Source of the DNA: Tetracladium setigerum
Lineage: Eukaryota; Ascomycota; Leotiomycetes; Helotiales
Assembly: GCA_031472005.1 (NCBI GenBank)
Contig: PZJY01000006.1
Span: 1,736,001-1,800,000 of the forward strand
DNA: 64,000 nt
Reading direction: 5' to 3'
Positions within the stretch are counted from its first letter, which is position 1, and each line of letters begins with the position of its first letter. The position numbers and the translations under genes are program-made. Of this stretch, positions 34,630-46,166 are shown one piece after another. The notes under the pieces were generated by a model. The model had not been told where the DNA came from, did no database searches, and saw only the letters and a program-made list of their open reading frames with translations.

Positions 34630-36343
34630 ATGACAAGTACGACCGCCGCAGGCATGGGAGAGAGGAGGCGATCCTCTAGAGTCTCATCCAATCAAAACTC
34701 TGGAAGTAGAGCAGCCACTGAAGTTCAACCTCCTCTGTCCGCAACTCCAGCTTCGGCTGACATGCCAGAGACCAGCGAGGCTGTCCTTGACACGTCTTCT
34801 GGAACCCACAATCTCAGAAAGCGTAAGGTAGCAGCGATCAGCACTGACGATGCAATCGAGATGGCGATGCAACCTTTGACCGCAGAAGAGCGTCAGTCTT
34901 GGCCTGGTTGGATTGAGTTGGAGTCGGAACCGGTAAGTGTCATTTCGCCATCTACCCATATTTTGTAACATTTACTTCTCCATTTTTCTGATGCTAACCG
35001 TAATTCCCTAGATCTTGTTCAACCACGTACTACAATCCTATGGCGTCAAAGATGTTGTGGTTCGGGACGTTGTCGCCTTGGAGGATCTTCAGGTTCTCGA
35101 AAAGCCGGTTCATGGTCTAATCTTCCTCTTTCAATATCAGGAAAGTGATGCAGAGGAAGCGGAGAATATTCCAAAATGCCCAAAAAATGTTTGGTTCGCC
35201 AATCAAGTAAGTCCATCTCGTGGATTTTGTTTGTCCGTCACTCACATCTTTCAGACTACGGATAATGCATGTGCAACGATCGCACTGCTTAACATCGTGA
35301 TGAACTCAACTGTGATCGAGCTCGGAGACGCTCTCACTGAGTTCAAGAACTCTACGCGCAAGCTCAAACCAGCTTATCGTGGAAAGAAGCTTGGTGAGAA
35401 TGATTACATTCGAAGCATTCACAACTCATTTGTCCGGTAAGGAGCGCCTGTATTCTTCCACTTTTTCGTCTTTCCAGGCTAATTAAGACACAGAAGAATG
35501 GACATTCTGAACGCGGACCTTAGTCTCCAAAACGAGTACGATAGATGGACCAAGCGTCGCAAAATAGAAGAAGCTCCCAAGAAGCCTGCAGCAAAACCCA
35601 AGAAGGCAAAGAACATCAAGTCGAAGGTTCAAAAGAAAGTACCTCCAAAGAAAATTCAGGAAGACGTTGAATGGGCTCACCATTTCATTGCCTATGTTCC
35701 AGTCAATGGCTCAGTCTGGAAATTGGACGGACTACGACGGCAACCTGTCAATATCGGTATGCATTCCTTCCACTCCCATGAAATGTGCACTAACCTTCTT
35801 CTTAAAGGGGATTGTGGAGAAGACTGGACGACTATCGCTACTGACAACATTCTCCAGCGGATTGCATCTCATGAAGTGAGCCTTCAGTTCAATCTCATGG
35901 CGCTTGTCGACAGCCCTCTCGTAAATCTTCGAAAAAGCATGGCCCGGATCGTTAGATCTCTCGAATCTCTCGAAGATATGCTGGATCTCTTGATTCCTCA
36001 CCGGACGGTGTTCACAACCACCGAGACTCGAAACTATAAATCTGATCTCGAAAGTCACTACAACGTCACACCAGAGCTTGTTGAGACTTCCGAGATGTCA
36101 AATAAGGCGAGAAGCATCTTGAGTAGGGGAGATTCTTCTGAAATTCTGCAGCTACGAAAACTATTTTTAGAAAAGCTTGCAAGGTTGAAGAATTCTTACA
36201 TTGGTGAGATTGCCGAGAAGTTCAGTGACAACGAGAAAGCTGAGGCTCTAAAACATGACTATACCCCTGATATCTATAACTCGATCAAGGCAATGTCTGC
36301 ATCTGGAGCATTGAAGGATGTCATGTTGAGTTCTCAGGGTTGA
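34630..36343 (+). CDS. ubiquitin C-terminal hydrolase, UCH37/BAP1 type
   Basis: Exons 34630-34932, 35012-35206, 35255-35436, 35494-35756 and 35808-36343 give 492 aa. It is a cysteine deubiquitinase of peptidase family C12. Active-site elements are all present: the oxyanion Gln in FANQ, nucleophile Cys in DNACAT, His in HHFIAYVP and Asp in WKLDGL. The crossover-loop region holds a Lys-rich insertion (KKPAAKPKKAKNIKSKVQKK), which looks like a nuclear signal. The C-terminal helical tail (LEKLARLKNSYIGEIAEKF...) resembles the UCH37/BAP1 extension that docks on the proteasome receptor or on ASXL-type partners. The fifth exon is preceded by a 51-nt, stop-free, in-frame intron, so retention would still be translatable. 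Confidence 0.92.
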
Positions 36344-37159
36344 ACTTGCATCCTGGAGGTTGACGCACATAAACAGGAATCATGAGACACGCAGGAATGG
36401 GAAATGAGACACTGCAGACTCACCTTTCACATGAAAAGAGTTCCGATCGAGATCGTCTAAATTTGGCTAGATAATGCCCATGGAGAATGAGTTGTCATCA
36501 CATTCTGGGTTAGCGTCAGTCAAATGATCAATTATCAATGAGAAACAGTATAACACTGAACGTAGATTGATATCAACAAAAGGAAGGCAATGGCCCAACA
36601 ATTGGTATTTCAATTTCGTGTGACTAGCTTACTAGCTTACTAGCTTACTAGCTTTTCAAAGTTTCGAGTATCAGGTATTCAAATACGTCGGCTTCAAAAT
36701 TATACAAATCACGGCTGCCTCTCGACGACGTTTGTCAGAAACCACATATTTTCTCCCCCATGATCGCAAAGATTTTCATCACTTAATATCAATAACAAAA
36801 TAGGTAGGGAAGGGAGGTACTGGGTATCATACTGGCCATATTCACGTGGCCACTACATCAAAAGTTATACGAAAAGTTGAAGGAAGCATGGCGGATCTGA
36901 TAAAACGGGGCCTATGCCCACTCGATTGTATTGCTTATTCTAGGTTGAAAGACCGAGCAAGATCTACACCCTCATAGTGGAATTGCCCGTCACGAAGATG
37001 ATCGAGGTAATTGCATCAGTCAGTCAAGAGATTTGCCAGGTATAACCAGATTCAAACGATGTAATCCTGTGGCTGGCAGCCTTTAACACCCCATTCGCAG
37101 CACGCATATGTGACATAATGATTTGATCACGCTATTTTTTGAGAAGGTAATCTCGTGCG
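36344..37159. other. convergent 3' region between the UCH and F-box genes
   Basis: 3' flanks of both genes plus the 8-bp repeat at 36623-36654. No gene seen. Confidence 0.5.
36623..36654. repeat. 8-bp tandem repeat (ACTAGCTT)4
   Basis: Four consecutive copies of ACTAGCTT (the last slightly degenerate) about 280 bp downstream of the UCH stop codon. Confidence 0.85.
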
Positions 37160-39151
37160 TTAATCTTCAGGATACTCATCTCGAATATTAGACACAAAAA
37201 CCTTGGTCTCCTTATCCCAACGCTTGAAGAATCTCCCAGCCAAGCTCAATAAAGACGCAGGTAGCTCAGGTTCAATGATCTCGATATTTTCTTCCGCCAC
37301 ATATCTGATCGTAGTATCTTCGACACTAGAAGTTCTGTCCATGAGTGATCAATGAAAGGGCAAAAGGGGGTAAGAGCTACACCTACAGAGCATGGTAAAA
37401 GCTTTGATTCCGACCTCTCTTGAGAGAATCTACATGGTTGGTTGCTATCCAATTCGAATCCATCCCACACTCAATGTCCCACCCAGTGATAACCGCCAAA
37501 TATGAATAACGTTTGTGGCGGAAAACCTGACCGACCTTGTACTTGACGCCATCGCGTGAAGCAGGCGTGTCGCGCAGCCGAATCTGCTTTGGGGTTTGAT
37601 CGGCAGCCCTCACTACCCTCAATGCTTCAAAAAGATCCCAGTGTTCTCTGATTGATGGATTGTTAAACAGTGGACAAATGTACTGTTCAATAAGGGAAGC
37701 ATCCATTGGGTAGAGTCCTTCAAATCTTTCAAGAATCAAGGGAATGAATTGGCGTTGAGTTGAGCCCTGCGAAGCTGGAGTTGGACGTCCAAAGATGAAA
37801 TTTGCCCACAGTGCCGAGTAAAAGGCGTTATCCATGTCCGCAAATGGGTTTGCATGTAGTCGAATTGTAGGGTGGCCAGTATTTCCACCGTGGCTTCGAA
37901 ACTCGTGGACAGTCGCGAGAATGTTTCTGGAGGTGCGAAGAACAAGATTCAATGGACTTGAATCAGCCAAATATTTACCGTAGTCTGTTGGTAAGATCCC
38001 CCAATCCGCAAGCATCCTGTGAAGACTCTGCGCAGGTACTTCTTCATCAGACCTATAGGGATCTAGATACATAGCCTCCACAGGGGCCGTACCGACAGTA
38101 ATTCTTCCGTCAAGCGTTTCGTTGCTAGAGGAGAGAACCATGGCATGAACGTGGTTTGGTATCCCACAGCATCGTGCGTCAAGACCTAACCTTTGAGCCA
38201 AGCTACAAAAAATTGCAACTGATATCAAAGGAATTGATGGATGCTCGGGATCTTGCAAAGCTATGCCTATGTAGTTGTTTTGTAAGTCTCGATATGCAAT
38301 CTCGGCGGCCAGTCCAGTCAGATTGTGATTTCTCAAGAAGGTGGCGATTTGAATCGCTTTCATTCTGGGAGACAACTCATCAATACCCAAGCACTCAGAA
38401 CGAAGTTGGGAAGCAAGGGTGTCGAACATATCAGAGATCTGGGACCGAGTATAAGTTGGCAGTTCTAGACCGTCGACAGGTTCAAGATTGTTCTTACCTC
38501 ATACAAATCTCCCTTCTGATCATGCAATACAAATAGATCGAATGATCCCAGAGCTCGTTCAAGTGGTACATGTTCCCCCTTCACGACCTTCGACCATTCG
38601 GCTAGAGCCTTTGATCGGTGGACATGATCAAGGACGGCTGTGGCATAATATCTAAATGCCACCAATCAGTCTGAGAAGCGAGGACAAATGCGAGGAAAAC
38701 AGGCCCACCTTCTAGCAAGAACATCTTCAGCATCTTCATCCGCCTTGCAGTGGCGTAAAAGTGTGTCTTTTGCATCATATCCAAAATCTGCGATGGCCTT
38801 AAATTGCTGAATCCGATCAGTCTGGCGTCGGAGAATGCTGTCAAGCAGAGCAGTTGTCTTCAAGTCGACATTCTTCCGATACGCATGAAGTTTCTTCCAG
38901 TCCACATCGCCTACGCCGCCTGCATATTTCTGCCTTATTCTGTGTTTCGAGTCCCAGTAACGATATTCTATCTGACAATGGTAGCGCCAGAGAAGCGGCT
39001 CGCCACCCAGTCTATGGAACCGTTTCGAGGTCCGTTGGATTGTGAGGAGGATGTCTGTTGGCGACAGGAAGAAGAGAATCTGCTGGAGGACCTCGTCCGG
39101 GAGTCGATCTAGAGTAGGAAGACCTGACGGGGCGGTAGCATTGTCCTTCAT
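37160..39151 (-). CDS. F-box protein, FBXO21-like (transglutaminase-like and YccV-like domains)
   Basis: Exons 39151-38709, 38651-38498, 38438-37387 and 37325-37160 give 604 aa, close to human FBXO21 (628). An F-box (LDRLPDEVLQQILFFLSPTDIL, residues about 14-60) would recruit Skp1 for an SCF ubiquitin ligase. A central SirB1/transglutaminase-core-2-like region follows (SPRMKAIQIATFLR, GIPNHVHAMVLS, YLDPY). The C-terminal part resembles the YccV/hemimethylated-DNA-binding domain (VKYKVGQVFRHKRYSYLAVITGWD...ECGMDSNWI...YVAEENIEII). This three-part order is that of FBXO21. The substrate in fungi is unknown. The last intron has donor GTAGGT, and splicing it removes an apparent early stop after HAL. 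Confidence 0.9.
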
Positions 39152-39775
39152 GTCGAACGAGAGTTTGAGACGCTTGGAATTGGAGATTTGAGGATTCGAA
39201 AAATTGGTGGCACCTCAGTGATGCCGAGGCTCGGTCGCACAGGTCGTTGAAAATTGTATGCTGGACGACGAGAGTCGCATTGCTGTTACCTCTGTAAAAT
39301 AAGATGCGATGAAGGTTACTGTGTTGGGTTGTGCTGTGCTATGCTGTGCTATGTCGGTATGTTTGGGCTGACAATGATCTCATCAAGTAGGTAGATGATG
39401 GATTCTGGCCGGGCGTCTTCTCTCATCCCACCATTACCGACCGGTCTTGGACCCAAGGGCGGTTAGTGTGCTGGACGGGATCACAGTACTGAACACTTGG
39501 CATCGAGTGAAGGTTAGGAGGGTATAGGTAGGTGAGTAAGTACCTTGCCTAGTGTACTTTAGGTATTCAATCAACAATTACAAAGTATCTTTACAAACGT
39601 TTCATTTTAAAAGTATTAGAATTATGCTCGCCTGAATCTTTTGTGAAAAGAAAGTCAAGCATTATTTAATCGGTAGGCACCTGGGTATCATCAATGCTCT
39701 CCTTTCCCCAATAACGAAGTACCACACCTGGTCATTGACTACCAACCAGTCAATTCTACCTCCCAACATACCTCT
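39152..39775. other. intergenic, promoter of the F-box gene
   Basis: It includes a short TGCTGTGCTATGCTGTGC repeat near 39331 and GTAGGTAG tracts near 39391 and 39523. No gene seen. Confidence 0.5.
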
Positions 39776-41420
39776 CTACATTACTGAACACTTGGTTTCC
39801 GATGGATGTCTGTAGAGTTCACCAAACTGCTCGATGCCATAGGCTGTCTCGATTGCAACCTGTTTTTCCCTGGTTTCTTTTGGAAAATACTTCGTCAGAA
39901 AGTGTGAGAGCTCCCCATCAATACTGTCTTTCGTACGGGTCAGCCACGGTCAAGAGATCTCCAAACACTCGATGTATTGAGCCAACATACCAGTGTCAGC
40001 TTCCATTATGACATCATTTCGACAGAGGGGACAGAACTTTTTCTTCTGGCGCTGCATAAGAACGGTGCACCGAATGCAGAAGATGTGTTGACATTTCATG
40101 CGGATGGGCCGCCAGTAAATCGTAAAGCAGATAGGACACAAGTGGTCATCTATTTGCGGGACGATCTTGACGATGTCTGTACTCATTTGTGCGCAGACGG
40201 CTTTTGCCATTGTTTCCGTCATGATGGAGTCAGACTGGATGAGTTTGGGAAAGGTTTTCGTGGCCCCCAGCTTGGTCCGCTTGTCGAACTCTTATAGACA
40301 ATTAGCAATTTCTTTCATCGGCACGGAGCACCAAAAGCACCCATGATCAAGAAAAATGGGATCTTACTCTTCAGGATCTTAGTGATCGCCTTCTGGTTGA
40401 TTTCCTGGAAGCTCAAATTCTGGAGGAGGGTGATATTGATAGCAACAAAACGGTCCAAGGCTTGACGACTTGCCGGCAATTTGAAATGTTTCACGAGTCC
40501 TCGTTTGGTGACTTCGCTCTGAAACCATTGAAGCTGTCCTGCGGCAGTGACGCTATTGCGACTCCCAGAGTCACACTCGCGGGTAGAAAAAAAAGGCGAC
40601 GCTTCTAGGTATATCTCAAATAGCTCCCTCCAACGGTACATGTCTGACTTGCTGTACTTTGAGGGCTTCGTGATTGTAGCAACATCAGTAGACAGAGCCA
40701 GAATCTCGCTTGTCAGAGCATGTTGTTCAGCGGCTTGGATTGTGTCAAGAGCCGTTACATCACTCTGTAGAACTCCAAAGAACTCCGTGTCAAAGGTCAA
40801 GGGACCTCCACTCGCTGCACAACAGCACTGTTATACGTTGGCGTTGGGGAGTCAGACTCGACTCTATACTTTATCAGCGTGCTCCATTCTCTACTCTGGC
40901 TATCTGAGCTTACGCTTGAGGTGGTGGTTCGAGCCGCTGCTGCTGCTGCGGCTCTTTGGTCTCACCTGGGACGGGTTCCAGTACTGTTTTATCAGGAAGC
41001 ACGAGATGCTGGCTCAAGGCGAGCGACTTCAGGAAGTCTCTAGTCTCCGGAGACAGGGTCGCATCGACGACCAGACCGTCCTCGAGTTGGATGAAGAGTG
41101 TGAGTTTGGGTCGATACATCTTTTCTCCTGCCTTGGTGTAAGGATCCATCCAGATGCATCAACGGATCTCGTTGCAACTTACCCTTGAAATCATACTGAA
41201 ATGCCACGCCACCGCCAGTAGTTGGGCTGCTTTCCGAATTGTTGCTTGTCTCGGGCATTAGTCGAGCAAGTGTTGCAGAGTCCAGGCCCAAGCTTCGCAG
41301 CTCGAGTTCAACCTTCTTGATACACTTTTTGAGTTGGCCATAGGGAATCGCCGACTCGACCCAATGCGGCGGGAAGCCTTCCCTCCGCAACGCCTCCTTG
41401 AATTCATGAGCAAACTTCAT
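39776..41420 (-). CDS. SPX-RING ubiquitin ligase with C-terminal CaaX box
   Basis: Exons 41420-41183, 41127-40914, 40810-40368, 40290-39991 and 39927-39776 give 448 aa. The N-terminal half is an SPX domain, the inositol-pyrophosphate sensor of phosphate signalling (MKFAHEFKEALRREG, YGQLKKCIKKVE, and KILKKFDKRTKLG at its end). The C-terminal part is a C3HC4 RING finger (CPICFTIYWRP...CQHIFCIRCTVL...CPLCR). Related SPX-RING ligases are plant NLA and S. pombe Pqr1, which limit phosphate uptake. The last intron (donor GTATGT, AAG acceptor at 39928) is needed to reach the family-like tail FLTKYFPKE; the protein then ends KCSVM, a CaaX farnesylation signal, suggesting membrane attachment. The third exon's acceptor (GAG at 40811) is unusual and is the least certain junction. 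Confidence 0.87.
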
Positions 41421-41436
41421 CTTGGAGGCAATGCTC

Positions 41437-41463
41437 TGCTCAGCTCAGCTCAGCTCAGCTCAG
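41437..41463. repeat. pentanucleotide repeat (CTCAG)n
   Basis: About five copies of CTCAG sit in what must be the 5' leader of the SPX-RING transcript. Confidence 0.8.
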
Positions 41464-42079
41464 CCAGATATCGGAGTTTTCACGGTCTCCCTCAAGAATT
41501 ATTGACGACCTCTACTATGGTAGGTAGGTAGAAGGTATGTACTGTAGGTAAGGTAAGGTGAGGTGAGGTCGCTTTGCTAAAAGTGATTCGGGGATTCCTC
41601 GTGACATGATGAGGTACCGACCAAGTGCAGGACGGGACGAAGGTGGACAGTGCAAAAACTTTAAGGGGGAGAAGGTAAGACCTTACCTAGGATCTGGACC
41701 TGCCACACACCAATATGGAAGTGCGTGCAGACGACGAAAAGACAGGGCGCACACGTGATAGACGGCAGCTACAGGGTCACTCGCCTCTCTCTTCCTCCAA
41801 GCAGCATCCGCCGTGTCAGATAGGTAGATAAAAGGTACAGTAGCACCTATTACTTACTAAATACTTGTTCAGGTATTAGGTAGACAGATACCTGTGTAGA
41901 TGTTCAAACGAAGGGAAAACTGGACTGATAGAAGAAATGAAAGCTTGCTCAGCTTATGTAAGTTGTGTTACCTACGCCAAGGACCGGGTACACGTTGTTC
42001 CTCTCCGGAGGGGTCCGTTGTCGTCGTTCTCGCTTTCGTCAACCTTGCGCGAATATTTGGAAATTCGAATCCTCCACCA

Positions 42080-42105
42080 GAACAGAACAGAACAGAACAG
42101 AACAG
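42080..42105. repeat. pentanucleotide repeat (AGAAC)n
   Basis: Five copies of AGAAC lie about 140 bp upstream of the Jjj1-type start codon. Confidence 0.8.
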
Positions 42106-42245
42106 TACTCCAGCAAGGCAAATACGAGGTACCTTACCTACGTATCTATCTACGCTTTGATTTCATTCTTTGTCATACGCTTTCCGCTTCCATTGAACAT
42201 GCCAGATCCACTACTCACGTTCGTCTTAAACATCTATAAGTAATT

Positions 42246-43986
42246 ATGGGTGCCCAGCAGTCGACCGGGCACCACTCGGATACGCCAAATGGTGCCAGCG
42301 CGAAGACTTGCTACTACGAGGTTCTTGGTATCGAGCGCCAGGTGACGGATGACGAGTAGGCAGATCATCTACCATCCCTCCACTCGCATTTGCTTACTAG
42401 CCCATTCATAGAATCAAGAAGGCATACAGAAAGAAGGCGCTCGAGTTGCATCCAGATCGAAACTACGGAAATGTGGAAGAAGCTACAGCAAAGTTTGCAG
42501 AAGTCTCGACAGCCTACGAGGTACTCTCGGACCCACAGGAACGATCATGGTACGACTCTCATCGCGATTCCATTCTGAGGGGGGATAATGCTGGGGCAGA
42601 AGAGGACCATTTTGAGCATAATGTGAGGGTTACAAGCGCGGCAGCTCTTGTGTCCTTGATGGGCAGGTTCAATTCAAGGACGCCTTTTACGGATGCACCG
42701 ACTGGTTTTTTCGGAATTCTCCAGGAGACCTTTGCGGCTCTGGCTAAAGAGGAGGAGGCAGCCTGCGACTGGGAGGGGATTGAGTCGGTGGATTATCCGG
42801 GCTTCGGCAGTGCCAAGGATGACTACGAGGATACTGCAAAACCATTCTACAAAGTCTGGGTTAGCTTCTCAACCAAAAAAACCTTCTCCTGGAGAGACCA
42901 GTACAGGACTTCGGATGGACCTGACAGGGCAATGAGGCGTTTGATGGAAAAGGAGAACAAACGACTTCGAGATGAGGGTATTCGAGAATTCAACGATGCT
43001 GTGAGATCTCTCGTTATGTTTGTGCGAAAACGAGATCCCAGATACACCCCCAATTTGCAAACGGAAGCAGATCGACAGAAAATAATACGAGAAGCTGCAG
43101 CAGCCCAAGCCGCAAAAGCTCGAGCCGCCAACAAGGCCAGACTAGACTTGCATGTGACACCGACCTGGGCCCAGGCACAAAAGATTGAAGATGATCAGGA
43201 ATACTTTTCTGATAGTGGTGAATCCGTCGTGGAGCATATTGAGTGTGTGGTCTGTAAAAAGGTGTTCAAGAGCGAGCAGCAGTATGAGGCTCACGAAAAG
43301 AGCAAGAAGCATACTAAAGCCGTTCAACAACTTCAGCGTCAGATGCGAGCCGAAAACAAGGATCTCGGCCTTGACCCATATTCAAATGCAACAAAGCTCG
43401 AGGACCTGACCTTGAGTTCAAATGAGCACGTGAGCACAACACAGGAAGCTTCCGTGGGTGGTACAGGGACGAAAGAATCACTTTCAGAGACGGAGAAAGA
43501 AAAGGAGAAAGAAAGGGAGAAAGGGAAGGAGGAAGTACATCCAGGGGTGCTGTCATCTGACGTCGATCAAGAAGAGGACAGGGCAACCCATGATTCAGAC
43601 TCGTCGGATCTGGAAAGCGAATACGCATCAAGGAAGGAGGTTGAAGAAAGGATTGCAAGCACTTTGGTTCAAAATGAGGGGCTTGGCAAATTGGACGATG
43701 GAACTCCAGTTGCGAGTGCAAATGGTGCTCTCCCCAAGCTGGGAAAGGCCAAGGCCAAAAGGGCAAAGAAACTTGCTCGCGAGGAGAAAGCCGCTCAGGA
43801 TAATCTAGAGGTATGAGGGGTCCCTAAATTTACTGCTCTGTGCGTTGTTAAAACTTCATCTAGTTCACATGTGCAGTCTGCAACGAGAGTTTCCCTTCAA
43901 AGACCAAACTCTTCAGCCATCTCAAAGATGAAGGGCATGCCAAGCTCTCTGTCAACAATAAAAAGGGAAGGAATGTCAATCGCTAA
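42246..43986 (+). CDS. JJJ1: J-domain zinc finger protein, Jjj1/DNAJC21 type
   Basis: Exons 42246-42355, 42412-43810 and 43864-43986 give 543 aa. The J domain (residues about 21-90) has the HPD motif (ALELHPDRN) that stimulates Hsp70 ATPase. A charged central helical region is followed by a U1-type C2H2 finger (CVVCKKVFKSEQQYEAHEKSKKH), an acidic/basic low-complexity stretch, and a second finger in the last exon (CAVCNESFPSKTKLFSHLKDEGH). This layout is that of yeast Jjj1 and human DNAJC21, cytosolic factors that release and recycle Arx1 during late 60S ribosomal subunit maturation. The first intron lies inside the J domain; removing it restores DDEIKKAYRKKALE. Confidence 0.94.
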
Positions 43987-46166
43987 TTACATTGTAATTC
44001 TCGCTCTACCCTTGCTCACACTCCAAAACATAACTATCACCCTCTCTCCCCTTTCCCTCCTCTACCCACCACCTCTAATTGAGCCAATCACTTGGCCCTA
44101 TCACCACGCCTGTAGATTTAGAAGGGAGCATGAGGGGCATGGACGTCAGCTTGTTCTTTGTCCGCTTTATGAAGAATTCATAATTTCACATGCAACGCAA
44201 TCTTTGGTAGCATTCATTGGAAGTCTTTACCGAGTAGGCAAACCCGTTGCCGATTTAATTTGGCTTTTGTCATTCTTGCGCCGTGCGTTTCTCCTATACC
44301 CAGGCTCTAATGGTTTCCTGAAGCCTGATTCTGGGTTCTCCAGTGTACAATTTATACTGGCCACATGCTGTAAGGTAATGTGCTAGCTGGGAACCGAATA
44401 TCCCTTTTGATTATCATATTCTTGTCCGTGCCATGATTTTTTTCTAATCCCTGTTCCCACACTGCGATGGAATCCCGCGCTGCGATTCACGTAGAAGTGC
44501 CTGGCAGAGGAAACAAGAACTAGTGGAGCGCACAGGCACCTACATATGAGATCGTGTCGAAAGGCAGAGAAGCGCAACAGGCGTATCACAGTCGTCTCTG
44601 GATTTGGAGACCTTTTCTCTCCATTGCGTGTCATGTTTAAATATGCCCAGCCTGGCTCTGCCAATGATATCCTAGACAGTTCTATTTCGTCTCTTGCAAT
44701 TCTACCCAGGTTGCGACTGTCACCGGGCTAGGCAGTATTTCTGGTTGATGTGTATTGTTTTCAACGCTTGCTATAACTAAACGCGTATGCTCATTTGTTC
44801 GGATGATCGCCTCCAGTCAGTTTTCGTATGATTTTATTAACTTACATATATGTTGGACGGTCCCTTATTTTTTAATCATTAAATGAGGTATGTGATGTAT
44901 CAGGTTATGTATAACGTATGTTACTACTTGCCGGTGGGAAGCTGCGTAGTCCTCTATATTTGATCTAATGTATTCGGCTGTGATAAGGTAGCTATATATG
45001 CAGTATAAGAGAGATTACGTTCAGTGTGTGAGAAATTCGTGGAACTCAAACTTTTACAGATGCTCTTTGTAAGGGGAAGGTCGTCCGGGAAGGTCGTTCC
45101 TTCTTCGTAGATAGTTTAGCGTCCTCTCAACTAGAGAGAGAGAGAGGACGAAGATAGAATAATACAATGTATGCTTCCCTTGATCTTGTTTACAGTCCGC
45201 CAACACTCTTCTAGTGCGATATATCAAGGGAATAGATTTGACTTATACGAAAGAGCTGTACACTTTAATTGTCGGAATTTCTCTTCTAATAATACCCGTG
45301 TTCTCCATCACCTAGAATAACGTAATATCCGGCCCTTGTACGCAATGTCTTGTTGTATTCTATTCCCTTTTGCATTTTTGGTGGCAAGTCCTTTGCAAGG
45401 AGAAGTTACCACAAGAATACCTACCAGCAGTTCCCCTACCTCAGCTATTGTTTTGCTAACTAGAGATTAAGATTCGCAGCCCTGGAGACCTGAATCTTCA
45501 TCCTGACATAGCCTTGGCTTGACCCACAACGAGGAGGTACAAACGTGGTCCCCATTATCACATAGGGAGAAAGATCCCATCTAACTAGCTACATACTATG
45601 ACAGTCTTGTTTCTGTACACTCTTTATAACATGTAACAGCTCTGGCTATGTACATCCGAATGAAACTTCAACTCGCTAGGTATTGATAATTAAAACACAT
45701 GCAGTGCTTCTCTCACGTAGAAGTTGGCCAAAAATCTATATATGTACAAAAACCATTTCTAGGGACTGGTATTTAGCAGAGGGAGAAATATTATGACGGC
45801 AAAAGAAGACGAATATCCCATATAACCCAAAATACCTCGACTCTGGAGTACGGACGAAGCACTGACTAGTCCCGGCAAAGAGTGAACACTGAACAACAAG
45901 GAGGCCAAATCTGCCGATCCGAGAAAGAGTGGTGGATATGTTGCATAAAACCGGTCAAATCATCGTTTTAACAACAAAATAACCACCGCAGCCGAATATC
46001 GTATCTGCATGCACCTGTAATGCTCGCTTCAATTCCCCACCAAAGGATGTACTTGTATGGATCTAAAAGTTAAATGCACCAAAATCCGTGCCTACAACAC
46101 CAATATCACTAACACCTAACCCCCCAACACCATCGAGAGAGTCTTCCCGAACCCAAATATAGCGAC
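43987..46166. other. 2.2-kb convergent intergenic region, no gene supported
   Basis: It lies between the Jjj1-type gene and ATG4, both pointing in. This is long for a convergent gap here. Only short frames without motifs occur. The part around 44.8-45.4 kb is AT-rich. A GAGAGAGAGAG tract lies near 45134. Long 3' UTRs, a noncoding RNA or old repeat DNA are all possible. Confidence 0.5.

Larger units (their letters stand above)
41421..42245. other. divergent intergenic region SPX-RING / Jjj1 genes
   Basis: Promoters of both genes. It contains a pentamer repeat (TCAGC) about 17 bp from the SPX-RING start (41437-41463), GTAGGTAG tracts near 41520 and an AGAAC repeat at 42080-42105. No gene seen. 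Confidence 0.5.

Noticed and set aside
39950..39990. SPX-RING protein ending LAQYIECLEIS at 39950
   Set aside because: A strong GTATGT donor at 39990 and an acceptor at 39928 lead to a family-like tail with KYFPKE and a CaaX box, so the early stop is intronic.
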